In this document: in pieces, positions 49,263-58,374 of the stretch | Layout: each line of letters opens with the position of its first letter | How positions within the stretch are numbered: the stretch's first letter is position 1 | NCBI RefSeq assembly: GCF_022808175.1 | Contig: NZ_JALGBX010000001.1 | Span: 248,001-312,000, forward strand | From: Streptomyces sp. AP-93 | Lineage (GTDB): Bacteria > Actinomycetota > Actinomycetes > Streptomycetales > Streptomycetaceae | Reading direction: 5' to 3' | Length of the DNA stretch: 64,000 nt | Notes under the pieces: generated by a model | Told to the model about the DNA's origin: nothing | The model's input: only the letters and a program-made list of their open reading frames with translations | The model's database searches: none | Made by a program: the position numbers and the translations under genes

Positions 49263-49526
49263 ATGGCCACTGCCATGACCCTGCACACCATCGGGCCCGT
49301 CAAGAAGAAGCCGCTGCCGGCGGGGCTGCCCCGGGAGTGGTACGAGAGCCACAACCGGCGGCTGAAGGCGATGCGGCTGGCGATATCACTGCTCGACTCG
49401 GGCACGTATGACGCTCAGCGCGCCACCAACCGCAAGATCCGCACGATGGCCGTCCGGACGGGCATCCGGCGGCCGTCGAACGTGACCTGCAAGCTGGTCC
49501 GTTCCTTCATCCGCGACGCCGGGTAG
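49263..49526 (+). CDS. Small conserved hypothetical protein
   Basis: An 87-residue basic protein (KKKPLPAGLPREWYESHNRR near the N-terminus), rich in Arg and probably helical, with no Cys or signal. The start ATG 49263 follows GGGAGG. A TAAAAT hexamer at 49213-49218 may be its -10 box. I recognise it only as a typical Streptomyces orphan and cannot name a function. Confidence 0.65.
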   Translation: MATAMTLHTIGPVKKKPLPAGLPREWYESHNRRLKAMRLAISLLDSGTYDAQRATNRKIRTMAVRTGIRRPSNVTCKLVRSFIRDAG

Positions 49527-49562
49527 GCGGAGCGGGCGGCGGCGCGGGCGGGCCGGCAGGGC

Positions 49563-50258
49563 TCAGCCCGCCTCGGGGATCTTCGGGAAGCTGAAGTCGT
49601 AGCCCTGCTCCTTGAGCCACGGCAGCAGCTTTTCGAGGGCCTCGACGGACTGGGAGCGTTCGCCGCCCCCGTCGTGCATGAGGATCGTCGGCCCCTTGGT
49701 CTTCAACTGCTCCTGTACGGCGCTGACGATCTCGTCCGCGCCGGGCCGGTTGAAGTCGCCGGGGTCGACGTTCCAGCCGAGGTTGGCCATGCCGCCGCGG
49801 GCGGCGATCTCGCGGCTCTCGGGGGTGAAGGCGCCACCAGGGGCGCGGTAGTACCAGATGCGGGACGAGCCGCTCGCCTCGTCGATCATCCGCTTCGCGT
49901 CCATGATCTCCTTCACCAGGTCCGGGTGCTTCTTCGCGTTCGGCCCGGTCAGGCAGAAGGTGGCCTTCGCCCCGTGTGCCTCGAGGAGTCCGAGCGCCTT
50001 CGGGGTCCACCTCGGGTCCGGGCCGTCGTCGAGGGTGAGGTTGACGACCTTGCCCCCGTCCTCGGCGGCGCGCGTCAGGGCCGAGCCCACCTGGAGCGGG
50101 GCGGGGGCCCCGACCTGCTGGTTGGGTGCCGAATCCGGTTCCGCCACCGCCTCTTCCCCGGCCAGGCCGAACACGATCGCGCCGGTGATCAGTGCGACGG
50201 CTCCGGCCGCCGCGACGACGGCCGTGATCCGCTGGTTGTGTTTGTACGGTGCGCGCAT
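49563..50258 (-). CDS. Polysaccharide deacetylase-like protein lacking the His metal motif
   Basis: A 231-residue membrane-anchored or secreted NodB-type protein. An N-terminal hydrophobic anchor (AVVAAAGAVALITGAIVFGL) is followed by LTLDDGPDPRWTPKAL (catalytic and metal Asp), WYYRAPGGAFTPESR, WNVDPGDFNRPG and LMHDGGGERSQS. The usual H-(S/T)-x2-H metal motif is absent: the chain passes directly from HPDLVKEI to MDAKRMIDEASG, where homologues I recall have about 33 more residues holding that motif. It therefore looks like an in-frame deletion and a probably inactive enzyme. The start is ATG 50258. Confidence 0.8.
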   Translation of the reverse strand: MRAPYKHNQRITAVVAAAGAVALITGAIVFGLAGEEAVAEPDSAPNQQVGAPAPLQVGSALTRAAEDGGKVVNLTLDDGPDPRWTPKALGLLEAHGAKATFCLTGPNAKKHPDLVKEIMDAKRMIDEASGSSRIWYYRAPGGAFTPESREIAARGGMANLGWNVDPGDFNRPGADEIVSAVQEQLKTKGPTILMHDGGGERSQSVEALEKLLPWLKEQGYDFSFPKIPEAG

Positions 50259-50369
50259 CGAAGGGGCCTCGAATTCCGTGCTCGGAGGGCTGGAAGACCC
50301 GAGCAAAACACGGAAATTGACCCAAATGGGTGATTGTCATCGTTTGGTCATGTGATCAGTACGGCATGG

Positions 50370-51524
50370 TCACCGCGCGCCGGGGCCGGGCTTCCTTCCG
50401 CCCCGCGCCCCGCCGTGCGCCGCCCCGCCCCGAGCCCTGTCCCGCTCCGGGGACAGGGACAGCACCAGCAGGGCCACGTCGTCGCGCGGCCCGCCTCCGG
50501 TGAAGGACCGCAGGTCCCGCCACACCGCCGGGGCCAGCCCCGCCGGATCCGTCGCCAGTACGGGCACGCGGGCGGCCAGCGGGTAGAAGTTCCCCGCCGC
50601 GTCGCGGGCCTCGGTCACGCCGTCCGTGTACATCACCAGCCGGTCCCCGGGGAGGGTCCGGAACTCGGCCGGCGCCGCCGGGGTGGGGCCGGCCAGGCCC
50701 AGGCCCAGCGGAGGCCCCGGGTCCACGTCGACCTCCGAGACCGTGAAACCCCGTAGCAGCAGGGGCGGGGGATGCCCGCACGACACGATCCGTACGAGGT
50801 CCAGTCCGGGCGGGAACTCCAGCAGCACCACCGTCGCGAAGAGCTCCGCGTGCGCCACCGACTCGGCCGCCGAGTCCGCGAGCAGCCGCCGGTCCAGCCG
50901 GGCCGCCACCGTCGTGAGCTCCGCGTCGTCCAGGACCCCCTCCCGGAAGGCGCCGAGCAGCGAGGCCACGGTGCCGACGGCGGCCAGGCCGTGGCCCTGG
51001 ACGTCACCGACCAGCGCGCGCACGCCGTAGGGGCCGACCCGTACGTCGTACAGGTCGCCGCCGACCAGGGTGCCGTGCTGCGCCGCACGGTAGAGGCCCG
51101 CGCAGCCGACCGCGCCGACCCGTTCGGGGACGGGCGGCAGGACCGCGAGCTGCGCCGCCTCCGCGACGGTGCGCACGCTCACCAGCTGGGCGTCGCGGCG
51201 TTTTCGGACCCAGGCGACCACCACGCTGAGCAGGCCGATCACCGCGACGGTCGCGAGGTCGGACCCCCGGGCGTGGGCGATCCCGAGCGAGGGCAGGCCG
51301 ATGAGGACCAGCACCACTCCGGCGAAGACGGCCGTCCCGGCGGCCCCGTAGGCGAAGGCGGCCACCGGGGGGAGCCCGGCCAGGAAGTAGCCCAGCTCGA
51401 CGTCGCCCGGGGTGATGCGCTGCACGAACACCAGCACCACCAGGGCCACCGCCGGCGCGAGGCGTGCCCAGCGCGGCGGCGGCGCCCCGCGCAGCCAGCC
51501 CGGCTCCTCGCGTAGGCGTCTCAC
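50370..51524 (-). CDS. Membrane SpoIIE/PP2C-type serine phosphatase
   Basis: A 384-residue protein with about four N-terminal membrane segments (residues ~25-115) and a C-terminal SpoIIE phosphatase domain with GGDLYDV, VGDVQGHGLAA, YTDGVTEARD and DDVALLVL metal-binding motifs. It is likely to dephosphorylate an anti-anti-sigma factor. No sensor PAS/GAF domain is present. The start GTG 51524 follows GGAGG. It is divergent from the VIT gene by 76 bp. Confidence 0.85.
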   Translation of the reverse strand: MRRLREEPGWLRGAPPPRWARLAPAVALVVLVFVQRITPGDVELGYFLAGLPPVAAFAYGAAGTAVFAGVVLVLIGLPSLGIAHARGSDLATVAVIGLLSVVVAWVRKRRDAQLVSVRTVAEAAQLAVLPPVPERVGAVGCAGLYRAAQHGTLVGGDLYDVRVGPYGVRALVGDVQGHGLAAVGTVASLLGAFREGVLDDAELTTVAARLDRRLLADSAAESVAHAELFATVVLLEFPPGLDLVRIVSCGHPPPLLLRGFTVSEVDVDPGPPLGLGLAGPTPAAPAEFRTLPGDRLVMYTDGVTEARDAAGNFYPLAARVPVLATDPAGLAPAVWRDLRSFTGGGPRDDVALLVLSLSPERDRARGGAAHGGARGGRKPGPGAR

Positions 51525-51600
51525 CCCTCCACCCTTATCCCGGCGCCGAAAGCGCGCACGCCGGGTGGCTCCTTCCGGCGGCGGCCGCGACAGTGGTGGC

Positions 51601-52323
51601 GTGACGGAAGCGGATGGTACGGCGGAGCACGGCGCGGCGGAGCAGAGCGCGGCGATCAGCACCCGGCTGAACTGGCTGCGCGCGGGGGTGCTCGGCGCGA
51701 ACGACGGGATCATCTCCACGGCGGGCCTGGTCGTCGGCGTCGCGGGGGCCACGACCTCGCGGACGGCGATCCTGGCGGCGGGCGTCGCCGGGCTGCTGGC
51801 GGGCGCGCTGTCGATGGCGGCGGGGGAGTACGTGTCGGTCAGCTCCCAGCGGGACTCGGAGAAGGCGGCGCTGGACGTGGAGCGGCGCGAGCTGGAGGAG
51901 TCGCCGGAGGCGGAGCTGGAGGAACTGACGGGGCTGCTGGTGGGCAGGGGGCTGAGCGAGCCCGTGGCCCGGGAGGCGGCCGAGCAGCTGACGGAGCGGG
52001 ACGCGCTGCGGGCGCACGCGCGGGTGGAGCTGGGGATCAACCCCGACGAACTGGCCAACCCCTGGCACGCGGCGGCGGCGAGCCTGGTGGCGTTCACGGT
52101 CGGGGCGCTGCTGCCGCTGCTGGCGATCGTCCTGCCGGGGGCGTCGCAGCGGGTCCCCGTGACGGTGGTCGCGGTCCTGCTCTCCCTGACCCTGTGCGGG
52201 GTGCTCAGCGCACGGCTGGGCGGGGCGCCCGCGGCCCGCGCGATCCTGCGCAACGTCGCCGGCGGAGCCCTGGCGATGGCGGTGACCTACGCGGTGGGCA
52301 CCTGGCTGGGCGCAGCCACCTGA
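51601..52323 (+). CDS. VIT1/CCC1-family transporter
   Basis: A 240-residue membrane protein of the vacuolar iron transporter family. The conserved first segment reads LGANDGIISTAGLVVGVAGA; AGALSMAAGEYVSVSSQRDSE follows, then a cytosolic helix rich in Glu (metal-binding domain) and three C-terminal spans. It probably exports Fe2+ or Mn2+. The start GTG 51601 is assigned from the alignment-like position of the first span. Confidence 0.88.
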   Translation: MTEADGTAEHGAAEQSAAISTRLNWLRAGVLGANDGIISTAGLVVGVAGATTSRTAILAAGVAGLLAGALSMAAGEYVSVSSQRDSEKAALDVERRELEESPEAELEELTGLLVGRGLSEPVAREAAEQLTERDALRAHARVELGINPDELANPWHAAAASLVAFTVGALLPLLAIVLPGASQRVPVTVVAVLLSLTLCGVLSARLGGAPAARAILRNVAGGALAMAVTYAVGTWLGAAT

Positions 52324-52653
52324 CGCAGCCGCCGCCTCCGCGCCCACCCCGCAAGCCGCCCACCGCCTGACGGGGGCTCGCCATCTAATGGCCTGCCGCC
52401 GTCTGAGGGGCTTGCCGCAGACTCCGGTCCACTGCCGGTGCCCGGCCCGCCGCCGCCCCCCGGCGTGCCTCCCTCCGCGGCCGGGGAGTGCGAGGCTCGG
52501 GCCTGGGCCCGGCGGCCCCTGCCGGGAGCGTGCGGCCCGGAGGTGTGCGGCCCGGGAGCGTACGGCCGGAGGGTGTGCGGCCCGCGCCCGAGCGGCGCGG
52601 CTCCGGGCGGCCCGGCGCCCCCGTCGGTGCGGGCCCGCTGCCAAGATGGGGCC
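52324..52653. other. GC-rich intergenic stretch
   Basis: No gene is supported. The DNA contains imperfect direct repeats of GTGCGGCCCGG and GTACGGCCGGA types (about 52525-52590). GATGGGG just before 52654 is a weak ribosome-binding site for the next gene. Confidence 0.55.
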
Positions 52654-53547
52654 ATGCGTATCGCAGTCACCGGTGCCACCGGGCTCATCGGCAGCGCCCT
52701 CGGGCGGTCACTGAAGGCCGACGGACACGAGCTGGTCCGCTTCGTGCGGCGGGAGCCGGCCGGCCCAGGCGAGGCGCGGTGGGACCCGGCGCGCGGGTAC
52801 GTGGACCCGGCCGGGCTCGCCGGGTGCGAAGCCGTCGTGCACCTCGCCGGGGCCGGGGTCGGGGACCACCGCTGGACGGCCGCCTACAAGCGCGAGATCC
52901 GCGACAGCAGGGTCAAGGGCACCGCCGCCATCGCCTCGGCCGTCGCCGCCATGGACGAGCCGCCCGCGACGCTCGTCTGCGGATCCGCCGTCGGGTACTA
53001 CGGAGACACGGGAGACCGGGCGGTCGACGAGGACTCCCCGGCCGGCGAGGGGTTCCTCCCCGAGGTCTGCGTGCAGTGGGAGGCCGCCGCGGCGCCCGCC
53101 CGCGACGCCGGGGTCCGGACCGTGTTCGCCCGTACCGGACTGGTCGTCGCCGCCGAGGGCGGGGCCTGGGGGAAGCTGTTCCCCATCTTCAAAGCCGGCA
53201 TCGGCGGCCGCCTCGGCAACGGCCGCCAGTACTGGTCGTACATCTCGATGCACGACGAGATCGCCGCCCTGCGCCACATCATCGACACCCCGGCCTTGGC
53301 CGGGCCGGTGAACCTGACCGCCCCCGAACCCCTGACCAACCGCGAGGTCACCGCCGCGATGGGCCGGGTCCTGCACCGCCCGACGGTGTTCGCCGTGCCC
53401 GCGCCGGTCATGCGCGTGGTGCTCGGGGAGTTCGCCCAGGACGTGCTGGGCAGTCAGCGGGCGCGTCCCGCCCGGCTGCTGGAGTCCGGGTTCGTCTTCC
53501 GGTACCCGGGGATCGAGGAGTCGATCAGGGCCGCACTGGAGGCCTGA
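52654..53547 (+). CDS. TIGR01777-family epimerase-like protein
   Basis: A 297-residue SDR-like protein (SulA/YfcH family). It has GATGLIGSALGRSL (NADP loop), VVHLAGAGVGDHRWT, GSAVGYYGDTGDR and WSYISMHDEIAAL. The C-terminal DUF1731 end reads GSQRARPARLLESGFVFRYP. Its biochemical role is not established; relatives have been linked to cell division and envelope in other bacteria. The start is ATG 52654. Confidence 0.85.
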   Translation: MRIAVTGATGLIGSALGRSLKADGHELVRFVRREPAGPGEARWDPARGYVDPAGLAGCEAVVHLAGAGVGDHRWTAAYKREIRDSRVKGTAAIASAVAAMDEPPATLVCGSAVGYYGDTGDRAVDEDSPAGEGFLPEVCVQWEAAAAPARDAGVRTVFARTGLVVAAEGGAWGKLFPIFKAGIGGRLGNGRQYWSYISMHDEIAALRHIIDTPALAGPVNLTAPEPLTNREVTAAMGRVLHRPTVFAVPAPVMRVVLGEFAQDVLGSQRARPARLLESGFVFRYPGIEESIRAALEA

Positions 53548-53560
53548 AACGACCCGGGGC

Positions 53561-53604
53561 CGCCAGGCCCGAAAGCCCCGGCGCGCCAGGCCTGAAAGCC
53601 CCGG
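53561..53604. repeat. Two 21-bp direct repeats after the TIGR01777 gene
   Basis: Copies at 53561-53581 and 53584-53604 read CGCCAGGCCCGAAAGCCCCG plus a final G, with one change. A CTCCAGGGGGGAG hairpin follows. Together they may act as a terminator. Confidence 0.65.
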
Positions 53605-53780
53605 GCTCCAGGGGGGAGCGCCGGGGCGCACACCTGCGACCGTCCGTGAGCCGAATGCGACCGCCGTGCGACCGGAGTTGACCGCATTACCCGTAATGGC
53701 ACACCCAACTCGGGTTCCGCTGGAGCCCGTTGGGGGAAGGAGGTTCCCCACACAGCCGGGCCGACCTCGGGGAGGGGCAC

Positions 53781-55031
53781 GTGCTCAACAGCGCACACGC
53801 ACACCATGCGGACGTGGTCATCGTAGGAGCCGGAGTCTCCGGACTCGCGGCAGCGCACCACCTGATCGCGGCCGGAGTCACGGTCATCGTCCTGGAGGGC
53901 GCCGACGACCCCGGAGGCCGGATGGCCACCGAGACCGTGGACGGCTTCCGGCTCGACCGGATCGGCCAGCTCCTCAACACCGCCTACACCGAACCGGCCC
54001 GCACCCCGGGCCTCGAAGACCTGGTCCTCAAGCCCTTCGCGCCCGGCGCCCTCGTCCACAGCGACGGCAGAACGCTGCGCGCCGGCGCCCTCACCCGCGC
54101 CCGCGCCCTCACCAGCGGCTCCCTCGACCAGGCCCGGATCGGCGCGGCTCTCGCACGCCTCGCCGCCCTGCCCGAGGAACGCCTCCTGGCCCGCCCCGAG
54201 CGCACCGCGCACGCCGCCCTGAGCTCCAGGAGCCTCGGTACGACGCTGCGCCCGCTCCTCGCCGCGCTCCTGCGCGACCCCGCACTCACCACCTCCAGCC
54301 GGGTCGCCGACCTGGCCCTGCGCACCTTCGCACGCGGCCGCCTCGCCGTACCCGAGGGCGGCGCCGCCACCCTGCCCGCACTGCTCGCCGCCGCGCTGCC
54401 GCCCGGCACCGTACGGACCGGGGTCCGGGTCCGCTCCCTCGCCACCAACCTGGTCACCACCGAGGAACACGGCGACTTCAGCTGCCGCTCCGCCGTCCTG
54501 GCCACCGGCGCCCGGGCCGCCGCCGAACTGCTCCCGGGCCTGCGCGTGCCCGCCTTCCACCAGGTGACCGTGATGCACCACGCCACCACCACCCCGCTCG
54601 CCTGGGACGGCTCGCTGCTCCTGGACGGGGACCCGGACTGGCCCGTCGCCCACACCGCGGTGATGAGCGCGGTCGACCCGACGCGCGCGCCCGCCGGCCG
54701 CAGCCTGGTCACCACCACCGTGCTCGGCCCGCCGCCGCCCACCCGGACGGTCGCCTCGCGACTGGCCCGGCTCTACGAGACCGCGACCCGGGACTGGGAG
54801 CTGCTCGCCGTCCACCACACCCCCGAGGCCGTCCCCGCCATGCCGCCGCCGCAGGACACCCGGCGCACCGTCCGGGTCCTGGCCGGGCTGTACGTGTGCG
54901 GCGACCACCGGGACACCAACACCGTCGAGGGAGCCCTGCGCTCGGCCCGCCGCGCCGCAGCCGCCCTCCTGCGCGACTTCGGCATCCCCGTCCCGTCCAC
55001 CCCGGAAGCCGCCCTCCCACTGGCAGCCTGA
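53781..55031 (+). CDS. FAD-dependent oxidoreductase (amine-oxidase/phytoene-desaturase fold)
   Basis: A 416-residue flavoprotein. The N-terminal dinucleotide motif VIVGAGVSGLAAAHHL lies near residues 13-28, GADDPGGRMATETVDGF is the GG doublet and Arg motif, and the C-terminal GLYVCGDHRDTNTVEGALRSA closes the FAD site. No signal peptide. The substrate is unknown. The start GTG 53781 follows GGGGAGGGG at good spacing. Confidence 0.85.
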   Translation: MLNSAHAHHADVVIVGAGVSGLAAAHHLIAAGVTVIVLEGADDPGGRMATETVDGFRLDRIGQLLNTAYTEPARTPGLEDLVLKPFAPGALVHSDGRTLRAGALTRARALTSGSLDQARIGAALARLAALPEERLLARPERTAHAALSSRSLGTTLRPLLAALLRDPALTTSSRVADLALRTFARGRLAVPEGGAATLPALLAAALPPGTVRTGVRVRSLATNLVTTEEHGDFSCRSAVLATGARAAAELLPGLRVPAFHQVTVMHHATTTPLAWDGSLLLDGDPDWPVAHTAVMSAVDPTRAPAGRSLVTTTVLGPPPPTRTVASRLARLYETATRDWELLAVHHTPEAVPAMPPPQDTRRTVRVLAGLYVCGDHRDTNTVEGALRSARRAAAALLRDFGIPVPSTPEAALPLAA

Positions 55032-55075
55032 CCCCACCACCCACCACCCCGCCGCCCCCACACACCCTCGCGGGC

Positions 55076-55215
55076 CACCACTCTCTTCGGGGCCCGGGTC
55101 GCCCTACGGCCACCACTCTCTTCGGGGCCCGGGTCGCCCTTCGGTCACCACTCTCTTCGGGGCCCGGGTCGCCCTTCGGTCACCACTCTCCTCGGGGCCC
55201 GGGTCGCCCTGCGGG
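55076..55215. repeat. 35-bp tandem repeat array (4 units, then degenerate copies)
   Basis: The unit begins CACCACTCTCTTCGGGGCCC and ends GGGTCGCCCTTCGGT. Copies start at 55076, 55111, 55146 and 55181; the middle two are identical. More degenerate units (AACCACCC…GCCCTGCGGGC) continue to about 55327. It lies between two convergent genes. Confidence 0.88.
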
Positions 55216-55280
55216 CAACCACCCACCTCGCGGGCCGTTTCGCCTCGAGGGCAACCACCCCTCCTGTGCGGTACTGCGTC

Positions 55281-55327
55281 GCCCTGCGGGCAACCACCCC
55301 CCTCGGAGGGCTGGTTGCCCGCAGGGC
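55281..55327. terminator. 16-bp-stem hairpin closing the tandem array
   Basis: GCCCTGCGGGCAACCA (55281-55296) pairs perfectly with TGGTTGCCCGCAGGGC (55312-55327). The loop itself can pair (CCCT/AGGG). It is placed between convergent genes and would stop transcription from both sides. Confidence 0.75.
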
Positions 55328-55332
55328 AAAAT

Positions 55333-55379
55333 CAGCCCCGCCGGCGTTTGAGGCGCGGGGTCCGGGGCGGAGCCCCGGG
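55333..55379. repeat. Dispersed Streptomyces GC element
   Basis: The stretch CAGCCCCGCCGGCGTTTGAG followed by GCGCGGGGTCCGGGGCGGAG and CCCCG matches a sequence I remember as one of the most frequent intergenic repeats in Streptomyces genomes. The second half can form a hairpin. Confidence 0.6.
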
Positions 55380-55458
55380 AGCGGACCCGCAGGGGCACCA
55401 CGGCGCAGCCACCCGCCGGCCCCGGGGGCGCAGCCACCTCCCCCGCCGACCCGCAGGG

Positions 55459-56958
55459 TCACGACAAGGCGGCCACCCGGTCCCGATACCCCCGCACCGC
55501 AGACGCGTCCCGGTACGGCTCCAGCCGCCGCTCGAAGTCCCGTACGTACTCCACCGCCCGCACCGACCGCATCTCACTCGCCTGCTGCGCCGCCTCCGCG
55601 CCCAGCGCGCACGCCTGGTCCAACTCGCCCAGCCCCAGCCGCGCCGTGGCCAGCACCACCCGGCAGAACAGCCGTGACCGCGCGTACGAGGGCGCCCGCA
55701 ACTGCAAGGACCGCTCCGCGTGCTGCGCCGAGGCCCGGTACTGCTGCAGGTCCCGGTGGCAGTGCCCGAACTCGTCCGCGAGCTGCGCCTCGTCGTAGTC
55801 CCGCGCCCAGTGCGGTACGTCGTCCCCCGGCCGGGCCGCGCCCAGCGCCCGCTCGGCCCGCACCAGCGAGGCCGTCGACGCCCTGACCTCCCCGAGCACC
55901 GCGTGCCCGCGCGCCTCCGCCGAGTGCAGCAGCGCCTGCACCACCGGCGGCGGCCCGGAGCCCACGCCCTGCTGGGCCACCCGGGCCAGCTGCACCGCCT
56001 CCCGGCCGTGGCCGAGGTAGACCGCCTGCCGGCTCATCGTGATCAGCACGTACGCCCCGTACGGCCGGTCCCCGGCGGCCTGGGCCAGGCGCAGCGCCTG
56101 GACGAAGTACCGCTGGGCGAGCCCGTGCGCGGCGATGTCGTACGAGGTCCAGCCCGCGAGCCGGGTCAGATCGGCGGCGGCGGAGAACAGCCGGCGCCCG
56201 GTGGTCTCCCCGTAGGTGCCGCGCAGCATCGGCTCGGCCTCGTGTTCCAGGTACCGGACCAGGGCCTGGCGGGCATGGCCGCCCCCGTAGGCGTGGTCCA
56301 GGGTGCGGAACAGCTCGCTCACCGATCTGAGCGCCGCGATGTCACCGCCCGTCACCCGCTGCCCGGGCCCGCGGTCGATCTGCCGCTGCCGGGGCACCGA
56401 GGCCCGGCCGGGCAGGGGACGGTTCTGCTCGGGACGGCTGTGTTCGTGACGGCTGTGTTCGGGGCGGCTCTGTTCGGGAACGCGCGCGGCGGCCTGCTCC
56501 GCGCCCCGGCCGACCCGTTCGTCGGCGCGCCCGATCAGCCAGTCGCGGCTGGGCACCACCAGCCCGGCCGGGGTGAAGGCGATCTTGCGCAGCTCGGCGT
56601 GCGAACCGGAGTCCTTGCGCCAGAGCCCGCTCGCGATGTCGACGGCCTCCTCGGGGGTGGCCGCGAACTCCAGCCCCGCGTACACCGGGGCACACGCGTC
56701 CAGGCCCAGGTCCTGGGCCGAAAGCCGCCGCCCCAGGCGCCGGGTGAACACCTCCGCGATCAGCGCCGGCGTGGTGCCGCGCGGCTGCTGCCCGCGCAGC
56801 CAGCGGGTCACGGAGGTCTTGTCGTACCGCAGATCGAGACCGTGCTCCAGACCGAGCTGGTCGACACGGCGGGCGAGCCCGGCGTTGGAGAAACCGGCCT
56901 CGGCGATCAGCGCCGAGAGTTGCCGGTTGGGGACACGCTGGGCAGGTCGTTCCGTCAT
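55459..56958 (-). CDS. NsdA-like XRE/TPR-type developmental regulator
   Basis: A 499-residue protein. The N-terminal segment RQLSALIAEAGFSNAGLARR and the following KTSVTRWLRGQQPRG form an HTH-like region. A Ser/Glu/Arg/Pro repeat linker (PEQSRPEHSRHEHSRPEQNR) sits near residues 165-190, and the C-terminal ~300 residues are TPR-like helices. The family includes NsdA, a negative regulator of sporulation and antibiotics in S. coelicolor; I do not claim orthology. The ATG at 56958 stands only 12 bp from the end of the IscB element, so the native promoter appears to have been pushed 1.8 kb away. Confidence 0.8.
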   Translation of the reverse strand: MTERPAQRVPNRQLSALIAEAGFSNAGLARRVDQLGLEHGLDLRYDKTSVTRWLRGQQPRGTTPALIAEVFTRRLGRRLSAQDLGLDACAPVYAGLEFAATPEEAVDIASGLWRKDSGSHAELRKIAFTPAGLVVPSRDWLIGRADERVGRGAEQAAARVPEQSRPEHSRHEHSRPEQNRPLPGRASVPRQRQIDRGPGQRVTGGDIAALRSVSELFRTLDHAYGGGHARQALVRYLEHEAEPMLRGTYGETTGRRLFSAAADLTRLAGWTSYDIAAHGLAQRYFVQALRLAQAAGDRPYGAYVLITMSRQAVYLGHGREAVQLARVAQQGVGSGPPPVVQALLHSAEARGHAVLGEVRASTASLVRAERALGAARPGDDVPHWARDYDEAQLADEFGHCHRDLQQYRASAQHAERSLQLRAPSYARSRLFCRVVLATARLGLGELDQACALGAEAAQQASEMRSVRAVEYVRDFERRLEPYRDASAVRGYRDRVAALS

Positions 56959-57061
56959 CGGATTTCTTTCGTGGAAACCCCTGCTTGAGCTGGGGGAGGG
57001 AGCGAATCCTTGGGGGCAGAGGTGCGGAGCGCCGGAGGTCTCTTCGCTTTGTCGATGACGG

Positions 57062-58372
57062 TCATCTGGTGCCGGTGGGTCCTTCGCGCCGGGCGGTGTA
57101 GGCGTATCCGTCGCCTCGTTGGAGGAGGCGGAAGTGTTTGTGGTGGATGCCTTGGATGAGGCCGTGGGCGGATTTGATGTTGAAGTTGCCGTTGGAGCGG
57201 ACGGCGATGCGGCCGGTGTGGGTGCCGGTCTTCTTGCCGGTGGGGACGATGGCGCGGGCGAGGTCTCCGGTCTGGTAGCCGAAGAACTGCTTCTGCCTGG
57301 GTAGGCGCAGACGAGGGAACCCGTACTTGTCGGGGCAGGTGCGGGCATAGCTGCCGCGCCCGGCTGCGGTGACCGCAAGGACATGGGCCGGGGTGCGGGT
57401 GACGGTGTCGAGCTCGCCTACGCAGAGGGCGTCGAGGGTATGGGTCTTCGGGGTGCCGGTCCGCTGCCGATTCCATTTGGTGCGGCCACCGGATGCGGTG
57501 CGCACCGTGGGGAAGGTGGCGTCGAGGGCGTGCCAAAGGGCCCAGCGGGTGGCGTTGACGGCTGCCGCGTCGCGGAGTGGGGCTTTGGCCTGGGCGAGGA
57601 TGCGGGCCAGCCGGCGTGGAGATTTCCTGAGGAAGTCTTCGACGGGGTGGTTGGATTTCTTCTCGTTGCAGGGGATGCAGGCGGTGCACAGGTTGGAGAT
57701 GCGGTCGCTGCCGCCCAGGCTCTTGGGGTGGATATGGTCGATGTTGAGCGGCACTCCGGTAGCACCGCAGTAGGCGCAGGCCCTCCCCCACTTGGCCAAC
57801 AGGTACTCGCGGGCTTCTGTGCCGTGCAGGGTGCCGTGTTGGTATTCGGCTCTCTCCAGGGGTCCGCCGTGGGACATAGCGTGAGTGTCGAAAGCGGCGC
57901 GCTCGATGTGCACCGCGCGTACGGGTGCCCAGCGTGCGAGCCGGGTGGTCCACGACATGGTGGTGTCCACGCGGTGACGCAGCGACGGGGCGAGCCAGCC
58001 CTTCGGGCGGGTGCGGTTGGAGAAGCGGGGTGCGCGATAGCGCAGATTGCGTGAACGCCTGCCGCGCCGGTAGGCGGCACGAGCAGTGAGCTTGTCCCGG
58101 ATCCGGCCACCCCGGTGGGCTAGCTCGACCGCGTACAGGCCACGGCGCTCACCGTCCTTCGCGGTGAACACGGCGAGGCCGGTGTGCTTGGAGCCGGGGT
58201 CGATCCCGAGTTCCACGCCGTCCACCTTTGACTGGTCTGAGGTGCGGTCTTTCAGCCGGATGACGAACGGGGTGTGCCGGGCCACGACGGCGCGGCCCTG
58301 CTTGAGGAGCTTGCGGGCTCTGGCGGGTGTGGTCGGTTGCAGTGGTAAGCCGTGCTTGTCCAGGACGAACAC
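57062..58372 (-). CDS. iscB: IscB RNA-guided HNH/RuvC nuclease
   Basis: A 436-residue protein with the full IscB layout: PLMP domain (VFVLDKHGLPLQPTTPARAR, 1-45), RuvC-I GIDPGSKHTG (Asp58), Arg-rich bridge helix (ARAAYRRGRRSRNLRYR, 97-113), RuvC-II HIERAAF (Glu157), HNH CAYCG…NIDHIHPKSLGGSDRISNLC (199-229) with zinc Cys CIPC, RuvC-III HTLDALCVG (His311/Asp314), and the C-terminal target-interaction domain FFGYQTGDLARAIVPTGK to GNFNI. All catalytic residues look intact. The start GTG 58372 is chosen because the PLMP domain begins there and the preceding DNA folds as RNA hairpins; the frame stays open to 58669, and a TTG behind GGAGG near 58607 is an alternative. Confidence 0.9.
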   Translation of the reverse strand: MFVLDKHGLPLQPTTPARARKLLKQGRAVVARHTPFVIRLKDRTSDQSKVDGVELGIDPGSKHTGLAVFTAKDGERRGLYAVELAHRGGRIRDKLTARAAYRRGRRSRNLRYRAPRFSNRTRPKGWLAPSLRHRVDTTMSWTTRLARWAPVRAVHIERAAFDTHAMSHGGPLERAEYQHGTLHGTEAREYLLAKWGRACAYCGATGVPLNIDHIHPKSLGGSDRISNLCTACIPCNEKKSNHPVEDFLRKSPRRLARILAQAKAPLRDAAAVNATRWALWHALDATFPTVRTASGGRTKWNRQRTGTPKTHTLDALCVGELDTVTRTPAHVLAVTAAGRGSYARTCPDKYGFPRLRLPRQKQFFGYQTGDLARAIVPTGKKTGTHTGRIAVRSNGNFNIKSAHGLIQGIHHKHFRLLQRGDGYAYTARREGPTGTR

Positions 58373-58374
58373 GA

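Noticed and set aside
55076..55327. CRISPR array
   Set aside because: Units are contiguous 35-bp tandem copies without variable spacers, and no cas genes are near.
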